From Spirosoma luteum DSM 19990 (lineage in GTDB: Bacteria > Bacteroidota > Bacteroidia > Cytophagales > Spirosomataceae), in contig NZ_KB893252.1 of the NCBI RefSeq assembly GCF_000374065.1, positions 86,008 through 150,007 of the forward strand: DNA of 64,000 nt. Direction: 5' to 3'. The notes below the pieces were generated by a model. The model did not search any database, was not told the origin of the DNA, and was given only the letters and a program-made list of their open reading frames with translations. A program made the position numbers and the translations under genes. How positions within the stretch are numbered: the stretch's first letter is position 1; each line of letters starts with the position of its first letter. Positions 44,898 to 54,614 of the stretch are shown here, piece by piece.

Positions 44898-47800
44898 ATG
44901 AGTCTTCCCGAATTAAGTTTGAAACGGCCCGTGTTTGCGATGGTGATGTCGATCATCATCGTATTGTTCGGGATTATTGGCTTTACCTTTCTGGGGGTGC
45001 GCGAATACCCGGCCATCGACCCGCCGGTTATTTCGGTGCGGACGAATTATACGGGTGCCAACCCCGAAATTATTGAGTCGCAGATTACCGAGCCTATCGA
45101 AAAATCCCTGAACAGTATCGAAGGCATCCGGACTATCTCCTCGAATAGCGCCCTGGGAGCCAGCTCGATTACGGTTGAGTTCAACCTCGACGCTAACCTG
45201 GAACAGGCTGCCAACGATGTACGGGATAAGGTGGCGCAGGCACAGCGGCAACTGCCGCAGGACATCGACTCCCCGCCCGTAGTGACCAAAGCGGATGCCA
45301 ATTCCGAGCCGATTCTTTTCATGAATGTGCAGAGTACGACCCGGAACCCGATGGAGCTATCGGATTACGCGGAGAATGTGCTTCAGGAGCGGTTTCAAAC
45401 CATTCCCGGCATCAGTCAGGTGAATATTTATGGCTTAAAGCGCCAGGCTATGCGGCTCTGGATTGACCCCATCAAACTATCAGCCTATAAGCTGACGACG
45501 CAGGATATCCAGGCCGCCCTGAACGCCCAAAATGTTGAACTACCCGGCGGAAAAGTGTACGGTAATACCACCGAACTAACGGTAAAAGCCGTTGGTCGGC
45601 TCAAAACTCAGGATGACTTCAATAACCTCATTATCCGGCAGACGAGCAATCAGATCGTACGGCTCAAGAATGTTGGATATGCTATCATCGGTGCCGAGAA
45701 CGAGGAAACCATCTCCAAGCAGAATGGCGCCGTGGGTGTTATTCTGGCCCTGATTCCCCAGCCCGGTGCCAACTACGTCAAAATTGCCGATGAGTTCAAC
45801 AAGCGATTCGACCAGGTGAAAGGCGACTTACCCGACGACATCATTGCGAGCGTCGGCCTGGACCGCACCCGGTTCATTCGGCGGGCCATTGAGGAAGTGG
45901 GCGAAACGTTGATTATCTCGTTTGTGCTGGTGGTGTTGGTTATTTATTTCTTCTTCCGCGACTGGCTCATTGCGTTTCGACCCCTCATTGACATTCCGGT
46001 ATCGCTCATCGGGGCCTTTTTCATCATGTATCTGGCCGACTTCAGTATTAACGTCCTCACGTTGCTGGGTATCGTGCTGGCAACGGGCCTGGTGGTGGAT
46101 GACGGTATTGTGGTAACCGAAAATATCTACAAGAAGATTGAGGGAGGCATGGATGTTGATAAAGCGGCAAAGGAAGGGGCCAACGAGATTTTCTTTGCCG
46201 TTATCGCCACGTCCATCACGCTGGCCGTTGTGTTTCTGCCCATTATCTTTCTACAGGGGTTCGTAGGCCGTTTGTTCCGGGAATTCGGGATTGTAGTAGC
46301 GGGGGCTGTTCTCATCTCCGCTTTCGTATCCCTCACCCTCACACCCGTACTGAGTGTCAAATTAACCAGCAAAAAACACGGGCGGTCGTGGTTTTACCAG
46401 AAAACCGAACCGTTTTTCAACTGGCTGGATACCTCCTACCGGTCGTCATTAACCAGCTTCATGAATCGGCGGTGGTACGCACTGGTTATGGTTGGCGCCT
46501 GTTTGCTGCTTATTGTTGGGATAGGCTCCCTGCTCAAATCTGAACTGGCCCCGCTGGAAGACCGCAGCCGAACCCGCGTGGTGATCACCTCGCCCGAAGG
46601 CACAAGTTACGAACCACAGGCCGCAGTGACCGACCGAGTCATGAATTTCGTGCTCGATTCAATACCCGAGAGTAAGCTCGCATTCAGCGTAGTAGCCCCC
46701 GGTTTTACAGGGGCAGGTGCCGTCAATTCGTCATTCGTCATCGTTAACATGTTTGAACCCGACGAGCGAACCCGGTCGCAGCAAACAATTGTGGACTACC
46801 TGAATAAGAACCTCAAAAACTTCAATGAGGCCAAGATGTTTGCCACCCAGGACCAGACCATTCAGGTAGGACGGGGCGGAGGACTACCGGTTCAGTTTGT
46901 AGTTCAGAACCTCAATTTCGAGAAACTGCGCGAGAAGCTGCCGACGTTCCTGGAGGAAGTGCAGAAAGACCCTACGTTCGAGAACTCCGACGTCGACCTC
47001 AAATTCAATAAGCCCGAAATAAACATCAGTATCGACCGTGAGAAAGCGACGAACCTGGGTATTTCGGTGCAGGATGTAGCCCAAACACTGCAACTGGCCC
47101 TCAGTAACCGTCGGCTGGCGTACTTCCTGAAGGATGGCAAACAATACCAGGTAATTGGTCAGGTAGACCGCGCCGACCGCGATGCCCCGGTGGATTTGGC
47201 CTCGCTCTACGTCCGCTCCAACCAGGGTCAGTTAATTCAGCTAGACAATCTGGTGAAGTTTCAGGAAGTGAGCAGTCCGCCACAGGTGTATCATTATAAC
47301 CGCTTTAAATCCGCCACGGTATCGGCAGGTCTGGCTCCCGGCAAAACCGTTGGCGACGGGGTTACCGCCATGCGGGCCATTGCAGACCGGGTATTGGACC
47401 AAAGTTTCCAGACGTCACTGTCTGGCCCATCGCGGGATTACGCCGAGAGCTCCGGCAACACCCTGTTTGCGTTTGGTCTGGCCCTTATTCTGGTTTACCT
47501 CATTCTGGCGGCCCAGTTCGATTCGTTTATCGATCCGCTCATCATCATGATTACGGTACCCCTGGCACTGGCTGGAGCGGTATTCTCTTTATGGATGTTT
47601 AACCAGACGTTGAATATTTTTAGCCAGATTGGCATTATCATGCTGGTCGGTCTGGTTACCAAAAATGGTATTCTGATTGTGGAGTTTGCGAATGAGCAGC
47701 GGTTGATTGGGAAGAATAAGTTTGAAGCCGCTGCCGAGTCGGCTGCCCTGCGCTTACGCCCTATTCTGATGACCACCCTGGTAGCGGCCTTCGGTGCCCT

Positions 47801-48008
47801 GCCACTGGCGCTGGCGCTGGGTTCAGCCTCAAAAAGCCGGGTGCCACTGGGTATCGTTATTGTGGGTGGTTTGCTATTCTCGCTAATACTGACGTTGTAC
47901 GTAGTACCGGTTATTTATACCTATATGAGTCGCCGGAAGGACGTGAAACCAGAGGAGCCAAAACCGGACAATGAGACCAAACCGGAAGAGCTGGCCGTAC
48001 CGGCTTAA
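44898..48008 (+). CDS. RND multidrug efflux transporter (AcrB/HAE1-like)
   Basis: The inner membrane proton/drug antiporter has about 1036 residues from the ATG at 44898 (MSLPELSLKRPVF), the usual start; the frame is open 63 bp further. Twelve membrane helices and two large periplasmic loops are arranged as in AcrB. Helix 4 motif LGIVLATGLVVDDGIVVTENIYKKIE carries the proton-relay Asp pair, and helix 10 has LVGLVTKNGILIVEFA. It follows the adaptor gene and is followed by an intrinsic terminator. Confidence 0.96.
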   Translation: MSLPELSLKRPVFAMVMSIIIVLFGIIGFTFLGVREYPAIDPPVISVRTNYTGANPEIIESQITEPIEKSLNSIEGIRTISSNSALGASSITVEFNLDANLEQAANDVRDKVAQAQRQLPQDIDSPPVVTKADANSEPILFMNVQSTTRNPMELSDYAENVLQERFQTIPGISQVNIYGLKRQAMRLWIDPIKLSAYKLTTQDIQAALNAQNVELPGGKVYGNTTELTVKAVGRLKTQDDFNNLIIRQTSNQIVRLKNVGYAIIGAENEETISKQNGAVGVILALIPQPGANYVKIADEFNKRFDQVKGDLPDDIIASVGLDRTRFIRRAIEEVGETLIISFVLVVLVIYFFFRDWLIAFRPLIDIPVSLIGAFFIMYLADFSINVLTLLGIVLATGLVVDDGIVVTENIYKKIEGGMDVDKAAKEGANEIFFAVIATSITLAVVFLPIIFLQGFVGRLFREFGIVVAGAVLISAFVSLTLTPVLSVKLTSKKHGRSWFYQKTEPFFNWLDTSYRSSLTSFMNRRWYALVMVGACLLLIVGIGSLLKSELAPLEDRSRTRVVITSPEGTSYEPQAAVTDRVMNFVLDSIPESKLAFSVVAPGFTGAGAVNSSFVIVNMFEPDERTRSQQTIVDYLNKNLKNFNEAKMFATQDQTIQVGRGGGLPVQFVVQNLNFEKLREKLPTFLEEVQKDPTFENSDVDLKFNKPEINISIDREKATNLGISVQDVAQTLQLALSNRRLAYFLKDGKQYQVIGQVDRADRDAPVDLASLYVRSNQGQLIQLDNLVKFQEVSSPPQVYHYNRFKSATVSAGLAPGKTVGDGVTAMRAIADRVLDQSFQTSLSGPSRDYAESSGNTLFAFGLALILVYLILAAQFDSFIDPLIIMITVPLALAGAVFSLWMFNQTLNIFSQIGIIMLVGLVTKNGILIVEFANEQRLIGKNKFEAAAESAALRLRPILMTTLVAAFGALPLALALGSASKSRVPLGIVIVGGLLFSLILTLYVVPVIYTYMSRRKDVKPEEPKPDNETKPEELAVPA

Positions 48009-48042
48009 ACCAGCAACACTGACCAGTTTTTAGTAGCATACA

Positions 48043-48081
48043 GGGGTGAACCGGTTTAATTCAGGTTCACCCCATTTTTTT
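48043..48081 (+). terminator. Intrinsic terminator of the RND operon
   Basis: GGGGTGAACC (48043-48052) pairs with 48064-48073 with an 11-nt loop, followed by seven T at 48075-48081. It lies 35 bp after the pump stop codon. Confidence 0.9.
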
Positions 48082-48259
48082 CGTATCCTCTCAGCCGTAC
48101 CGGACCCCTACGGCGGGTTAAGGGCTACGATGTGCTAGTGTTACCCAACGGCTGTAACCAGCTGACAGAATGGGGATTGGCAACAACCGTTGACTAAATA
48201 ACCTGCGGGGTACACATCAATAAATAGCTACCTTCCACTGATCAACCAAATGAATCAGA

Positions 48260-48991
48260 ATGGCAGCGAAACTGGTTACCTGGTGGCCCACACTCAATCA
48301 ATTGGTTAAACAGGCAATCATTATTGCCGTCTGTATCTTATTGAATATTGGCTGTTTTTTCGCCATTTATACCGCTGCCGGGCACCGCGCAGAGACCGAA
48401 TACCTGAAGCCCTACCAACAGGCCGATAGTTTGATGGAACTCGAAATTCGTCAACCCTATCCCCGGCTTTCCAGCTTTCGCACGCAGGTTTTCCAATATC
48501 AATATTATTTCCTTCAGCATAAAAAAGATTTCTTCAAAATGCGGCTTGTCCGCTTTTACGTAGCCTATATTGGTATAGTCGGCAGTAGCTTGATTATGAC
48601 CCTGATGCTGGCGGGTCTACTCGCTTTTATTGCCAATCGGGGCTGGGCGAATACGGGTCAAAGTACCCGGTTCCTATTTGTGACGGTTGCTTTGTTTACC
48701 ACGTTGCATGCCTCCATACTGGCCGTGTTTAACTTGGAAGAAAACGCAACCAACAACCTTCACCTGTTCAACGATCATAAGGGCGTTCAAATCGACATTT
48801 ATGATTATATGACAACGTCCGGACGATTCGTGGCTACCGACTCTGCGAAAGTACATGCGAATGCCGATTCGATGATTCACACGGTGAACCTGCAAATAAA
48901 GGCCTTAAACCGAGTCTTTTATTCCATTAATCAGAACTCAATCAACGACATAAGTCTCGATCCCTATCTGTCCAAAGCGGGAGCCAGGTAA
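48260..48991 (+). CDS. Integral membrane protein of unknown function
   Basis: The 243 residues contain three strong membrane helices: about 14-38 (AIIIAVCILLNIGCFFAIYT), 103-125 (VAYIGIVGSSLIMTLMLAGLL) and 138-158 (FLFVTVALFTTLHASILAVF). A polar helix-rich loop separates helices 1 and 2 and the last 80 residues are soluble. I do not recognise the family. No operon partner is adjacent; the convergent neighbour is the SGNH-like hydrolase. Confidence 0.75.
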   Translation: MAAKLVTWWPTLNQLVKQAIIIAVCILLNIGCFFAIYTAAGHRAETEYLKPYQQADSLMELEIRQPYPRLSSFRTQVFQYQYYFLQHKKDFFKMRLVRFYVAYIGIVGSSLIMTLMLAGLLAFIANRGWANTGQSTRFLFVTVALFTTLHASILAVFNLEENATNNLHLFNDHKGVQIDIYDYMTTSGRFVATDSAKVHANADSMIHTVNLQIKALNRVFYSINQNSINDISLDPYLSKAGAR

Positions 48992-49094
48992 AAGAACCAA
49001 GGCCGGGGGTTTGGTAACTGGCTGTGTACGTACGGCCTGTTGGATTGTCATCCCGTTACCACAAAGTTCTGTCGAACGTATGCGATCAAGGAAA

Positions 49095-49796
49095 TCAGTC
49101 CCGGCGAGTGGATTGTATGGTAATGATGGTAGGAGCCGACAGATAAAAATCGAATAACGAACGCCCCAGCAACTCATGGCCGACCGCACTCAGGTGCTCG
49201 GTATCGTTTGGTAAAAAATACTCCTCCTGCGGGCGGATAACCCTATCGGCATCGAATACACTAACGGTCTGTTTTTCCGATTCCCGCAGTAACAACGCCC
49301 GCACCCGTAGCCGCAACCATCGGGTCAACCTATTCCGGTGCGGAAGTGGCGTTATTATGAGTACATTATGCTGGTAAGGCCGTAATTGTTTCATTAACCC
49401 CGCTATAGGCAGCGTACGGGCCGGCTTTATGAACGAACGGACCAGGATACCAAGGGCTCTCAGACCAGTGAATACTGTTTTTCTGTCAGCCCCGGGCTGG
49501 TTGATAAGGGCATAAGGAAGCGTGGGCATAGCTAAGCCAGGCGCATTCATACAGTCTTGCCCAATGGGTTGAATGAGCAATTGATCGAGTTGAAGAATAA
49601 TAAGGTCGTAGCGGCTGAGCGGCAGCTGCGCTAAGGTGGATACCACCTGCGCCATTGTCAGATGAGCGTACACATCGACTGATACCGACTGGCCGGTACC
49701 CCTGGTTTGCCGAATAAAATGTCCAATAAAACTAAGCCTGCCCTTTGTAAGCCCATACCCGTACGTATGTTCATCACCAATTACCAGCACATTCAT
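49095..49796 (-). CDS. SGNH-hydrolase-like protein with altered GDS motif
   Basis: The N-terminal VIGDEHTYGYGL replaces the usual GDSxTxG of SGNH/GDSL hydrolases, so the nucleophile Ser is Glu. The segment YDLIILQLDQLL takes the place of the block III strand, and the C-terminal DTEHLSAVGHELLG keeps the Asp-x-x-His pair. The protein has about 233 residues and no signal peptide. The loss of the catalytic Ser suggests a non-hydrolytic role or a different mechanism. It is a single gene, convergent with the membrane protein at 48260. Confidence 0.72.
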   Translation of the reverse strand: MNVLVIGDEHTYGYGLTKGRLSFIGHFIRQTRGTGQSVSVDVYAHLTMAQVVSTLAQLPLSRYDLIILQLDQLLIQPIGQDCMNAPGLAMPTLPYALINQPGADRKTVFTGLRALGILVRSFIKPARTLPIAGLMKQLRPYQHNVLIITPLPHRNRLTRWLRLRVRALLLRESEKQTVSVFDADRVIRPQEEYFLPNDTEHLSAVGHELLGRSLFDFYLSAPTIITIQSTRRD

Positions 49797-49968
49797 GTAG
49801 CCACAGCAAACGGGGTGAATAAACCCATTTTTTATCAGTACGTACCAAATGAGTCAATTGTGGCAGATTTGCTTAAATTTTAACAACTTTAATCAACAAT
49901 TGCAACGTTGTGCGTTTGCAGGGCGTACTTCACCGTAACCAGGGTATACCCGTAAATCTGACCAGACT

Positions 49969-50577
49969 TTGTTTTTCCGGAAATCGTCTCCCTTTGCTGA
50001 GAATGACCTTCTGAGTGTCATTCAGGCTTGCCGCGCGAATGACCCGCGTGCGCAGAGAGCGTTGTTCAAGCAGTTTTTTGGTTACGCCAAAAGTATCTGT
50101 CTTCGGTACACATCCAGCGTAGAAGAAGCCGAAGACGTGCTGAATGAAGGATTTTTGAAAGCTTTCCAACATCTGGACGGCTACAACGATGCCCTACCGT
50201 TCAAGGCCTGGCTCCGCACCATTCTGGTCAATACGGCCATTAGCCATTACCGTAAAAACAGCCGGTATGAGCAACACACATCGCTGGAAGCCGGTGAGCA
50301 GGTTTCGTTTGACGATAATATCGTTGATCAGATTGCAGCCGAGGAAATCCTGGCCCTGGTTCAAAAATTAACCCCAAACTACCGAACGGTGTTTATGATG
50401 CACGTGGTGGACGGGTACAGTCTGCACGAAATTGCTGGCATACTGGAGCATAACGAAGCGACTGTCCGTTCCAACTACGCCCGTGCCCGGCAAAAATTAC
50501 AGATACTCATCAAACAGGCTTATTCTTCTTACGAAAACTCAGGCCCTGGTGCCTCCATTCCCTATCATGAAAACTGA
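49969..50577 (+). CDS. ECF-type RNA polymerase sigma factor (second copy)
   Basis: Region 2 (RALFKQFFGYAKSICLRYTSSVEEAEDVLNEGFLKAFQHL... FKAWLRTILVNTAISHYRK) and region 4 (LVQKLTPNYRTVFMMHVVDGYSLHEIAGILEHNEATVRSNYARARQKL) are clear. The start must be TTG at 49969, because an in-frame stop lies at 49936-49938 and no ATG or GTG precedes region 2. The stop codon overlaps the ATG of the next gene by 11 bp, so the next product, a likely anti-sigma factor, is translationally coupled. Confidence 0.93.
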   Translation: MFFRKSSPFAENDLLSVIQACRANDPRAQRALFKQFFGYAKSICLRYTSSVEEAEDVLNEGFLKAFQHLDGYNDALPFKAWLRTILVNTAISHYRKNSRYEQHTSLEAGEQVSFDDNIVDQIAAEEILALVQKLTPNYRTVFMMHVVDGYSLHEIAGILEHNEATVRSNYARARQKLQILIKQAYSSYENSGPGASIPYHEN

Positions 50578-52315
50578 CCGCTTTTCCGATATTATCCGGC
50601 GAAAACTGGAAAGTATTCGACCGGAATTTACCGACAAAGACTGGACGCGCATGCAGGCATCGCTTCAGCAGGCAATGCCGCCCCAGCCTGGCTCACCCAC
50701 CACTGGCACACCCTTTAGTGGTGGTGTCTGGTCGGGTTCTCCCTGGCTGCTGGCAGCGGCCTCCGTCAGCACCGTCGTGTTGATTGCCTTCAGTCTCTGG
50801 CAACGGAGCGAGATTAATACCCTGCGCGAAACAGTGGGGCAACTCAAACAACAGTCGGTGGCTACGCAACCGGCCCCGGCATCAATAACGCCCAACCGTT
50901 CGGCTTTGTCGACGCTGGACAGTCAGTATCGTTCGCAGCCAGCCCCCCAGGCCGAGTCGGATATCCAGGCGAACCAACCATTACCCGGTAATCAGGATAC
51001 GGTTGCCAGTACCGGTTCTGACGCGTTGCTTAATTCCGGACGGCAGGAAACAACGGATGAGCGGGCTACCCAACAAATGGATAGCCCTCCTAAACAACGC
51101 GATGTTATTGCGAACCGGACGTCGGTTTCGGTCGGTGACGCACGTACCCAAACTAAATCAAGCAAGAACCTCAAAACAGATAAATATGGTGCTTCCTCTA
51201 CTCCTTTAACTATTAACCAACCCAGTTCAACTCCGTCGGCAGTTGCCAGCGAACCAGTTCGTCAATCGGCTTCAGCGCAGCCTAAGGCCAATGCTGAAAC
51301 CAGGAGTCAAACGTCTGAACCAAGTCCAGTAAAGGCTACTGACGACCGAAACGGGGCTATAACGAACAGGAACAGCTACGCCCGAAACCCATTGACCACC
51401 ACTCAGGCGGGTAGTCCATCCAATTCCTATGGTCAGTCGGCTAAACCAACGCAGCAGCCGCAGGAAACGACAGCGCCGGTATCAGACCGGGCAGGTATGA
51501 ATCCATCTGAGCCAGCGGTGACTACTGGTACGGAAGCATCAGAAACGTATAAACTGGCAACCAGTTTACCGCTGTCTTTGCCCGACCGTGACTGGAATTC
51601 AGCCCTGGTAAAGCGGGCGATACGGATGCGTCTGGTTCAGCCACCGGCTCCCGTGGCCACCCAACCCGTTGCCAGGGCGGTAAACGCAGAAGCACCCGCC
51701 AGCCAGCCCGTCACTCCACTGGCTGCCAGACCCAGAGTTGGGGTAGGCAGCGATGTTGACGCCCATATGTGGAGTGTCGGTGCCTTTAGCGAGATACAAC
51801 TCAATAAACACTGGGCACTAAGTGTAGGCTTGAGCAAAGCAACGTATCTGGGTGGGTTGTTTATAACGGCCAGTGATTTTGACAACCGGACCCACCGGAA
51901 TTTTCAGAAAGAATTTGGTCGCGGGCTCAATCCGAAACTAGACCCTCAGGATATTCTGAACATTGACACCCGTGTTCAGCGTTTCCAGATACCACTAAGC
52001 CTCAGTTACCGTATTCCTCTCGGCCGCACCCTGGCACTGCTGCCAACAGTTGGTACGTACGTTAATCTGAGCAGTGTAGAGAAAGCAGACTTCTACTTCC
52101 GTGACTCTCCCCGGGGTTTTGATCAGGCTAGTTTCAAGCAAAGTCGTCCGGTAGATTTACTGAACACAGTTACGTTGGGTACGAGTCTGGAATGGCAAAG
52201 CCGCCACTGGGTACTACAGGGCAGCCCTCTCCTTGTTTTACCCCTGACATCCGATTCCGACTGGCAAAAAAGTACCATGCTGGGCCTTCGGGCGCGTGTT
52301 TTCTATCAATTTTAG
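50567..52315 (+). CDS. Predicted anti-sigma factor fused to a C-terminal beta-barrel
   Basis: From the ATG at 50567 the first about 55 residues (FSDIIRRKLESIRPEFTDKDWTRMQASL) are cytoplasmic and followed by one membrane helix (about 60-82). A Gln/Ser/Pro/Thr-rich spacer of about 300 residues follows. The last about 190 residues (from VGVGSDVDAHMWSVGAFSEIQLNKHWALSVGLS) look like an outer membrane beta-barrel with alternating strands ending in an aromatic residue. The overlap with the ECF sigma gene fits an anti-sigma role for the N-terminus. An inner membrane anchor joined to an outer membrane barrel by a long linker would span the periplasm. Confidence 0.75.
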   Translation: MKTDRFSDIIRRKLESIRPEFTDKDWTRMQASLQQAMPPQPGSPTTGTPFSGGVWSGSPWLLAAASVSTVVLIAFSLWQRSEINTLRETVGQLKQQSVATQPAPASITPNRSALSTLDSQYRSQPAPQAESDIQANQPLPGNQDTVASTGSDALLNSGRQETTDERATQQMDSPPKQRDVIANRTSVSVGDARTQTKSSKNLKTDKYGASSTPLTINQPSSTPSAVASEPVRQSASAQPKANAETRSQTSEPSPVKATDDRNGAITNRNSYARNPLTTTQAGSPSNSYGQSAKPTQQPQETTAPVSDRAGMNPSEPAVTTGTEASETYKLATSLPLSLPDRDWNSALVKRAIRMRLVQPPAPVATQPVARAVNAEAPASQPVTPLAARPRVGVGSDVDAHMWSVGAFSEIQLNKHWALSVGLSKATYLGGLFITASDFDNRTHRNFQKEFGRGLNPKLDPQDILNIDTRVQRFQIPLSLSYRIPLGRTLALLPTVGTYVNLSSVEKADFYFRDSPRGFDQASFKQSRPVDLLNTVTLGTSLEWQSRHWVLQGSPLLVLPLTSDSDWQKSTMLGLRARVFYQF

Positions 52316-52330
52316 GCAGATGACCTGGTA

Positions 52331-52373
52331 GTAACTGAAAGGGAGCAAACGATGTTTGCTCCCTTTCAGTTAC
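52331..52373. terminator. Perfect 20-bp bidirectional terminator hairpin
   Basis: Arms 52331-52350 and 52354-52373 are perfectly complementary with a 3-nt loop. It sits between two convergent genes, starting 15 bp after the fusion-protein stop and touching the stop codon of the minus-strand gene. It carries a GC core (GGGAGC), but no long U-tract follows. Confidence 0.75.
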
Positions 52374-53705
52374 TCAGTTGCTGGCGGTCACCCGCCATAT
52401 TCGCCCGGCTACATCGTCGGCCACGAGCAATGCCCCGTCGGGTGATTTGACTACACCCACCGGCCGACCGTATGCATCTTTGTTGTTTCCCGCCAGAAAA
52501 CCCGTCAGGAAATCCTCCGGCGTGCCCGGTTTCCCATTCCGAAAGGGCACGAAGACAACCTTATAGCCTGACAGCTGCGTCCTGTTCCAGGACCCATGCT
52601 GCCCAATGAATGCGCCGTTCTGATAGTGAGCCGGAAAGCTACTGGCGCCGTTACCTCCCTCCGGGTAGAAAGCCAAACCCAGCGAAGCCGTGTGCGACCC
52701 TAAGGGGACATCGGGTATTATGGCTTTCTGAACCAAATCAGGTCGTTCTCCTTTCCGGCGTGGGTCTGCATTCTGCCCGTAATACGAGTAAGGCCAGCCA
52801 TAGAAGCCGCCTTCTTTCACGCTGGTCAGGTAATCCGGCACCAGATTATCGCCCAGTTCATCGCGTTCATTAACGGCGGTGTACAGGACGTTTGTGGTGG
52901 GTTGCCAGTCCATACCGACCGGGTTACGCAGCCCACTGGCATAAATGCGCTCACCGGTACCGTCCGGGTTGATTTCGAGGATATTGGCCCGACGTGCCTC
53001 TTCTTTTGGCCCGTGTTCCCCGACATTACTCGCCGACCCTACGGAGATGTATATTTTCTTGCCGTCGGGACTAGACAGCAGGTTGCGGGTCCAGTGGTTG
53101 TTGTATCCCCCGGCGGGGAGGTTCAGAATTTTCTGGCCGGGGGTAGTCAGTTTAGTCTGCCCCGGTTTGTAGTCGTACCGCATCAGGGCATCGGTGTTGG
53201 CCACATAGAAACTATTGCCCAGCACCAGCATCCCAAAGGGCTGGTTAAGACCAGTCAGAAATACTTCGCGCTGGTCTGGTTTACCATCCTTGTTGGTATC
53301 CCGAAAAAGTGTAATCCGATTGGCACTGGCCGCTGTCCGCTGCGATTTACTTTTGCCGGTTACGGTGTTGACAACTTCATCTTTAACGCCTTTGGGCTCC
53401 GTATTGGCTTCGGCCACGAAGATATCGCCGTTTGAGGCCACGTAAATCCAGCGGGGGTTGACCAGGTCACGGGCAAATTCAGTTACGGTGAAACCGGCCG
53501 GAGCCTGGGGCATTTTACCATCGGGCCAGCCAATGACATTACTAAAGTTCTTCGCTGATTCGGTGGCGTAGGGAGCCGGTAACGTAAGGCTGGTATCGGC
53601 GGTGGTAACGGTATCCGCGGTTTGGTTGGTTTCTTTTTTCTGATTACAGCCCAGAAGGAGAGCCGACACGGCAACGCCGGTCAAAAGAAATGATGTTGCT
53701 TTCAT
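52374..53705 (-). CDS. Sorbosone/PQQ-glucose-dehydrogenase-like lipoprotein
   Basis: The ATG at 53705 starts a lipoprotein signal with lipobox LLLGC. The mature part is a six-bladed propeller of the soluble glucose/sorbosone dehydrogenase type (FTVTEFARDLVNPRWIYVASNGDIFVAEANT, GLNQPFGMLVLGN, NHWTRNLLSSPDGKKIYISVGS, SGLRNPVGMDWQP, GFYGWPYSYYGQ, QHGSWNRTQLSGYKVVFVPF). The family oxidises sugars with PQQ in the periplasm, but many Bacteroidota members have unknown substrates. The gene is followed by the bidirectional terminator and lies 48 bp after the small secreted protein gene at 53753, which probably precedes it in a transcript. Confidence 0.88.
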   Translation of the reverse strand: MKATSFLLTGVAVSALLLGCNQKKETNQTADTVTTADTSLTLPAPYATESAKNFSNVIGWPDGKMPQAPAGFTVTEFARDLVNPRWIYVASNGDIFVAEANTEPKGVKDEVVNTVTGKSKSQRTAASANRITLFRDTNKDGKPDQREVFLTGLNQPFGMLVLGNSFYVANTDALMRYDYKPGQTKLTTPGQKILNLPAGGYNNHWTRNLLSSPDGKKIYISVGSASNVGEHGPKEEARRANILEINPDGTGERIYASGLRNPVGMDWQPTTNVLYTAVNERDELGDNLVPDYLTSVKEGGFYGWPYSYYGQNADPRRKGERPDLVQKAIIPDVPLGSHTASLGLAFYPEGGNGASSFPAHYQNGAFIGQHGSWNRTQLSGYKVVFVPFRNGKPGTPEDFLTGFLAGNNKDAYGRPVGVVKSPDGALLVADDVAGRIWRVTASN

Positions 53706-53752
53706 GGTTGAGTAATACGTTCGATTTCTCAACCATGAAAGCAACCATTTGG

Positions 53753-54115
53753 TTACGGATTATCTTTTTTTGCGGCTAGTTCGGCTCCCTGAACAGCCAT
53801 CTTAAAGCCAGTAATTGCTTTTGTGGCTGTATCCCGGCTAAACGTGATAACTGAGCCGTAGGAACTGGTCGACTGGTATGTATCGTCGCTTTCTTTCTTC
53901 ACCAGTTTGTTACTACCCATATCATCCGCCTGCCCGAACAGGTCGCCTTTGTTCAGCGTCACAACGTATTTACGCACGGGGCTGCCCTCCCCGAAGGTGT
54001 ACGTACCAACATAGGCTTTCAGAGCCGTCGAATCGGTTGCTGTCGTTTGGGCGCTGGCTGCGGTGCCAATTGACAGTAAGCTACTGAGCAGTACGAGCGT
54101 CAGGTATTGTTTCAT
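53753..54115 (-). CDS. Small secreted DUF3471-like protein
   Basis: A signal peptide (MKQYLTLVLLSSLLSIGTAASAQ) precedes about 95 residues of beta-rich sequence (LKAYVGTYTFGEGSPVRKYVVTLNKGDLFGQ... ITFSRDTATKAITGF), which resembles the DUF3471-type lipocalin-like domain often attached to beta-lactamase-related proteins. No catalytic residue is evident. It lies upstream of the sorbosone-dehydrogenase-like gene on the same strand. Confidence 0.75.
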   Translation of the reverse strand: MKQYLTLVLLSSLLSIGTAASAQTTATDSTALKAYVGTYTFGEGSPVRKYVVTLNKGDLFGQADDMGSNKLVKKESDDTYQSTSSYGSVITFSRDTATKAITGFKMAVQGAELAAKKDNP

Positions 54116-54153
54116 GCGTTTGTCAGATTAGTTGGTTCACCGGAAAAGTAGTG

Positions 54154-54585
54154 CTACAAGGTACGTGAAAATCGGGCATAGGGAATTAGGCCTTTGTAAA
54201 AAACCTCGCTAACGGCCTCCATTCCAAACCGGCGGTAAAAATCAGCCGCGTCCAGCCGGGCATCACACCACAGAGAAACAGCGCCTAACCGCTTCGCTTC
54301 GGCCATAACGTGGTTGAGCAGTGCTGTACCAATGCCCTGACCCTGATAATCGGGATGGACCGCAAACTTCCTGAATCGGGCCCGGCCCGGATTGGCTGCT
54401 CCGTAGGCTACGAAGAGCGAAATAACCGCAATGAGTTCATCCTGCCAGAATGCCCCAGCATGATAACCTTCAGCATCATTTTCTACTTTTACGTATTCGG
54501 GCGACTTGTCAGGCCACAGTACCCGATGCCGTAAGGGATATGTTTGTTCGGGAGCAACAGGCCGTATGGAAAAGGAAGTCGACAT
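54154..54585 (-). CDS. GNAT-family N-acetyltransferase
   Basis: The ATG at 54585 (MSTSFSIRPV) is used. The acetyl-CoA-binding segment RKFAVHPDYQGQGIGTALLNHVMAEAKRLG is clear, followed by ARLDAADFYRRFGMEAV. The protein of about 143 residues fits the standard GNAT fold. The acceptor is unknown. The divergent channel gene starts only 29 bp away, so the two promoters must overlap the neighbouring 5' ends. Confidence 0.92.
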   Translation of the reverse strand: MSTSFSIRPVAPEQTYPLRHRVLWPDKSPEYVKVENDAEGYHAGAFWQDELIAVISLFVAYGAANPGRARFRKFAVHPDYQGQGIGTALLNHVMAEAKRLGAVSLWCDARLDAADFYRRFGMEAVSEVFYKGLIPYARFSRTL

Positions 54586-54614
54586 GGTATATTTTACTAT
54601 CATACATTGAAAGG

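Noticed and set aside
48117..48197. A short frame reading VKGYDVLVLPNGCNQLTEWG after the RND terminator
   Set aside because: It resembles a peptidase-associated segment, but it is too short to separate from chance.
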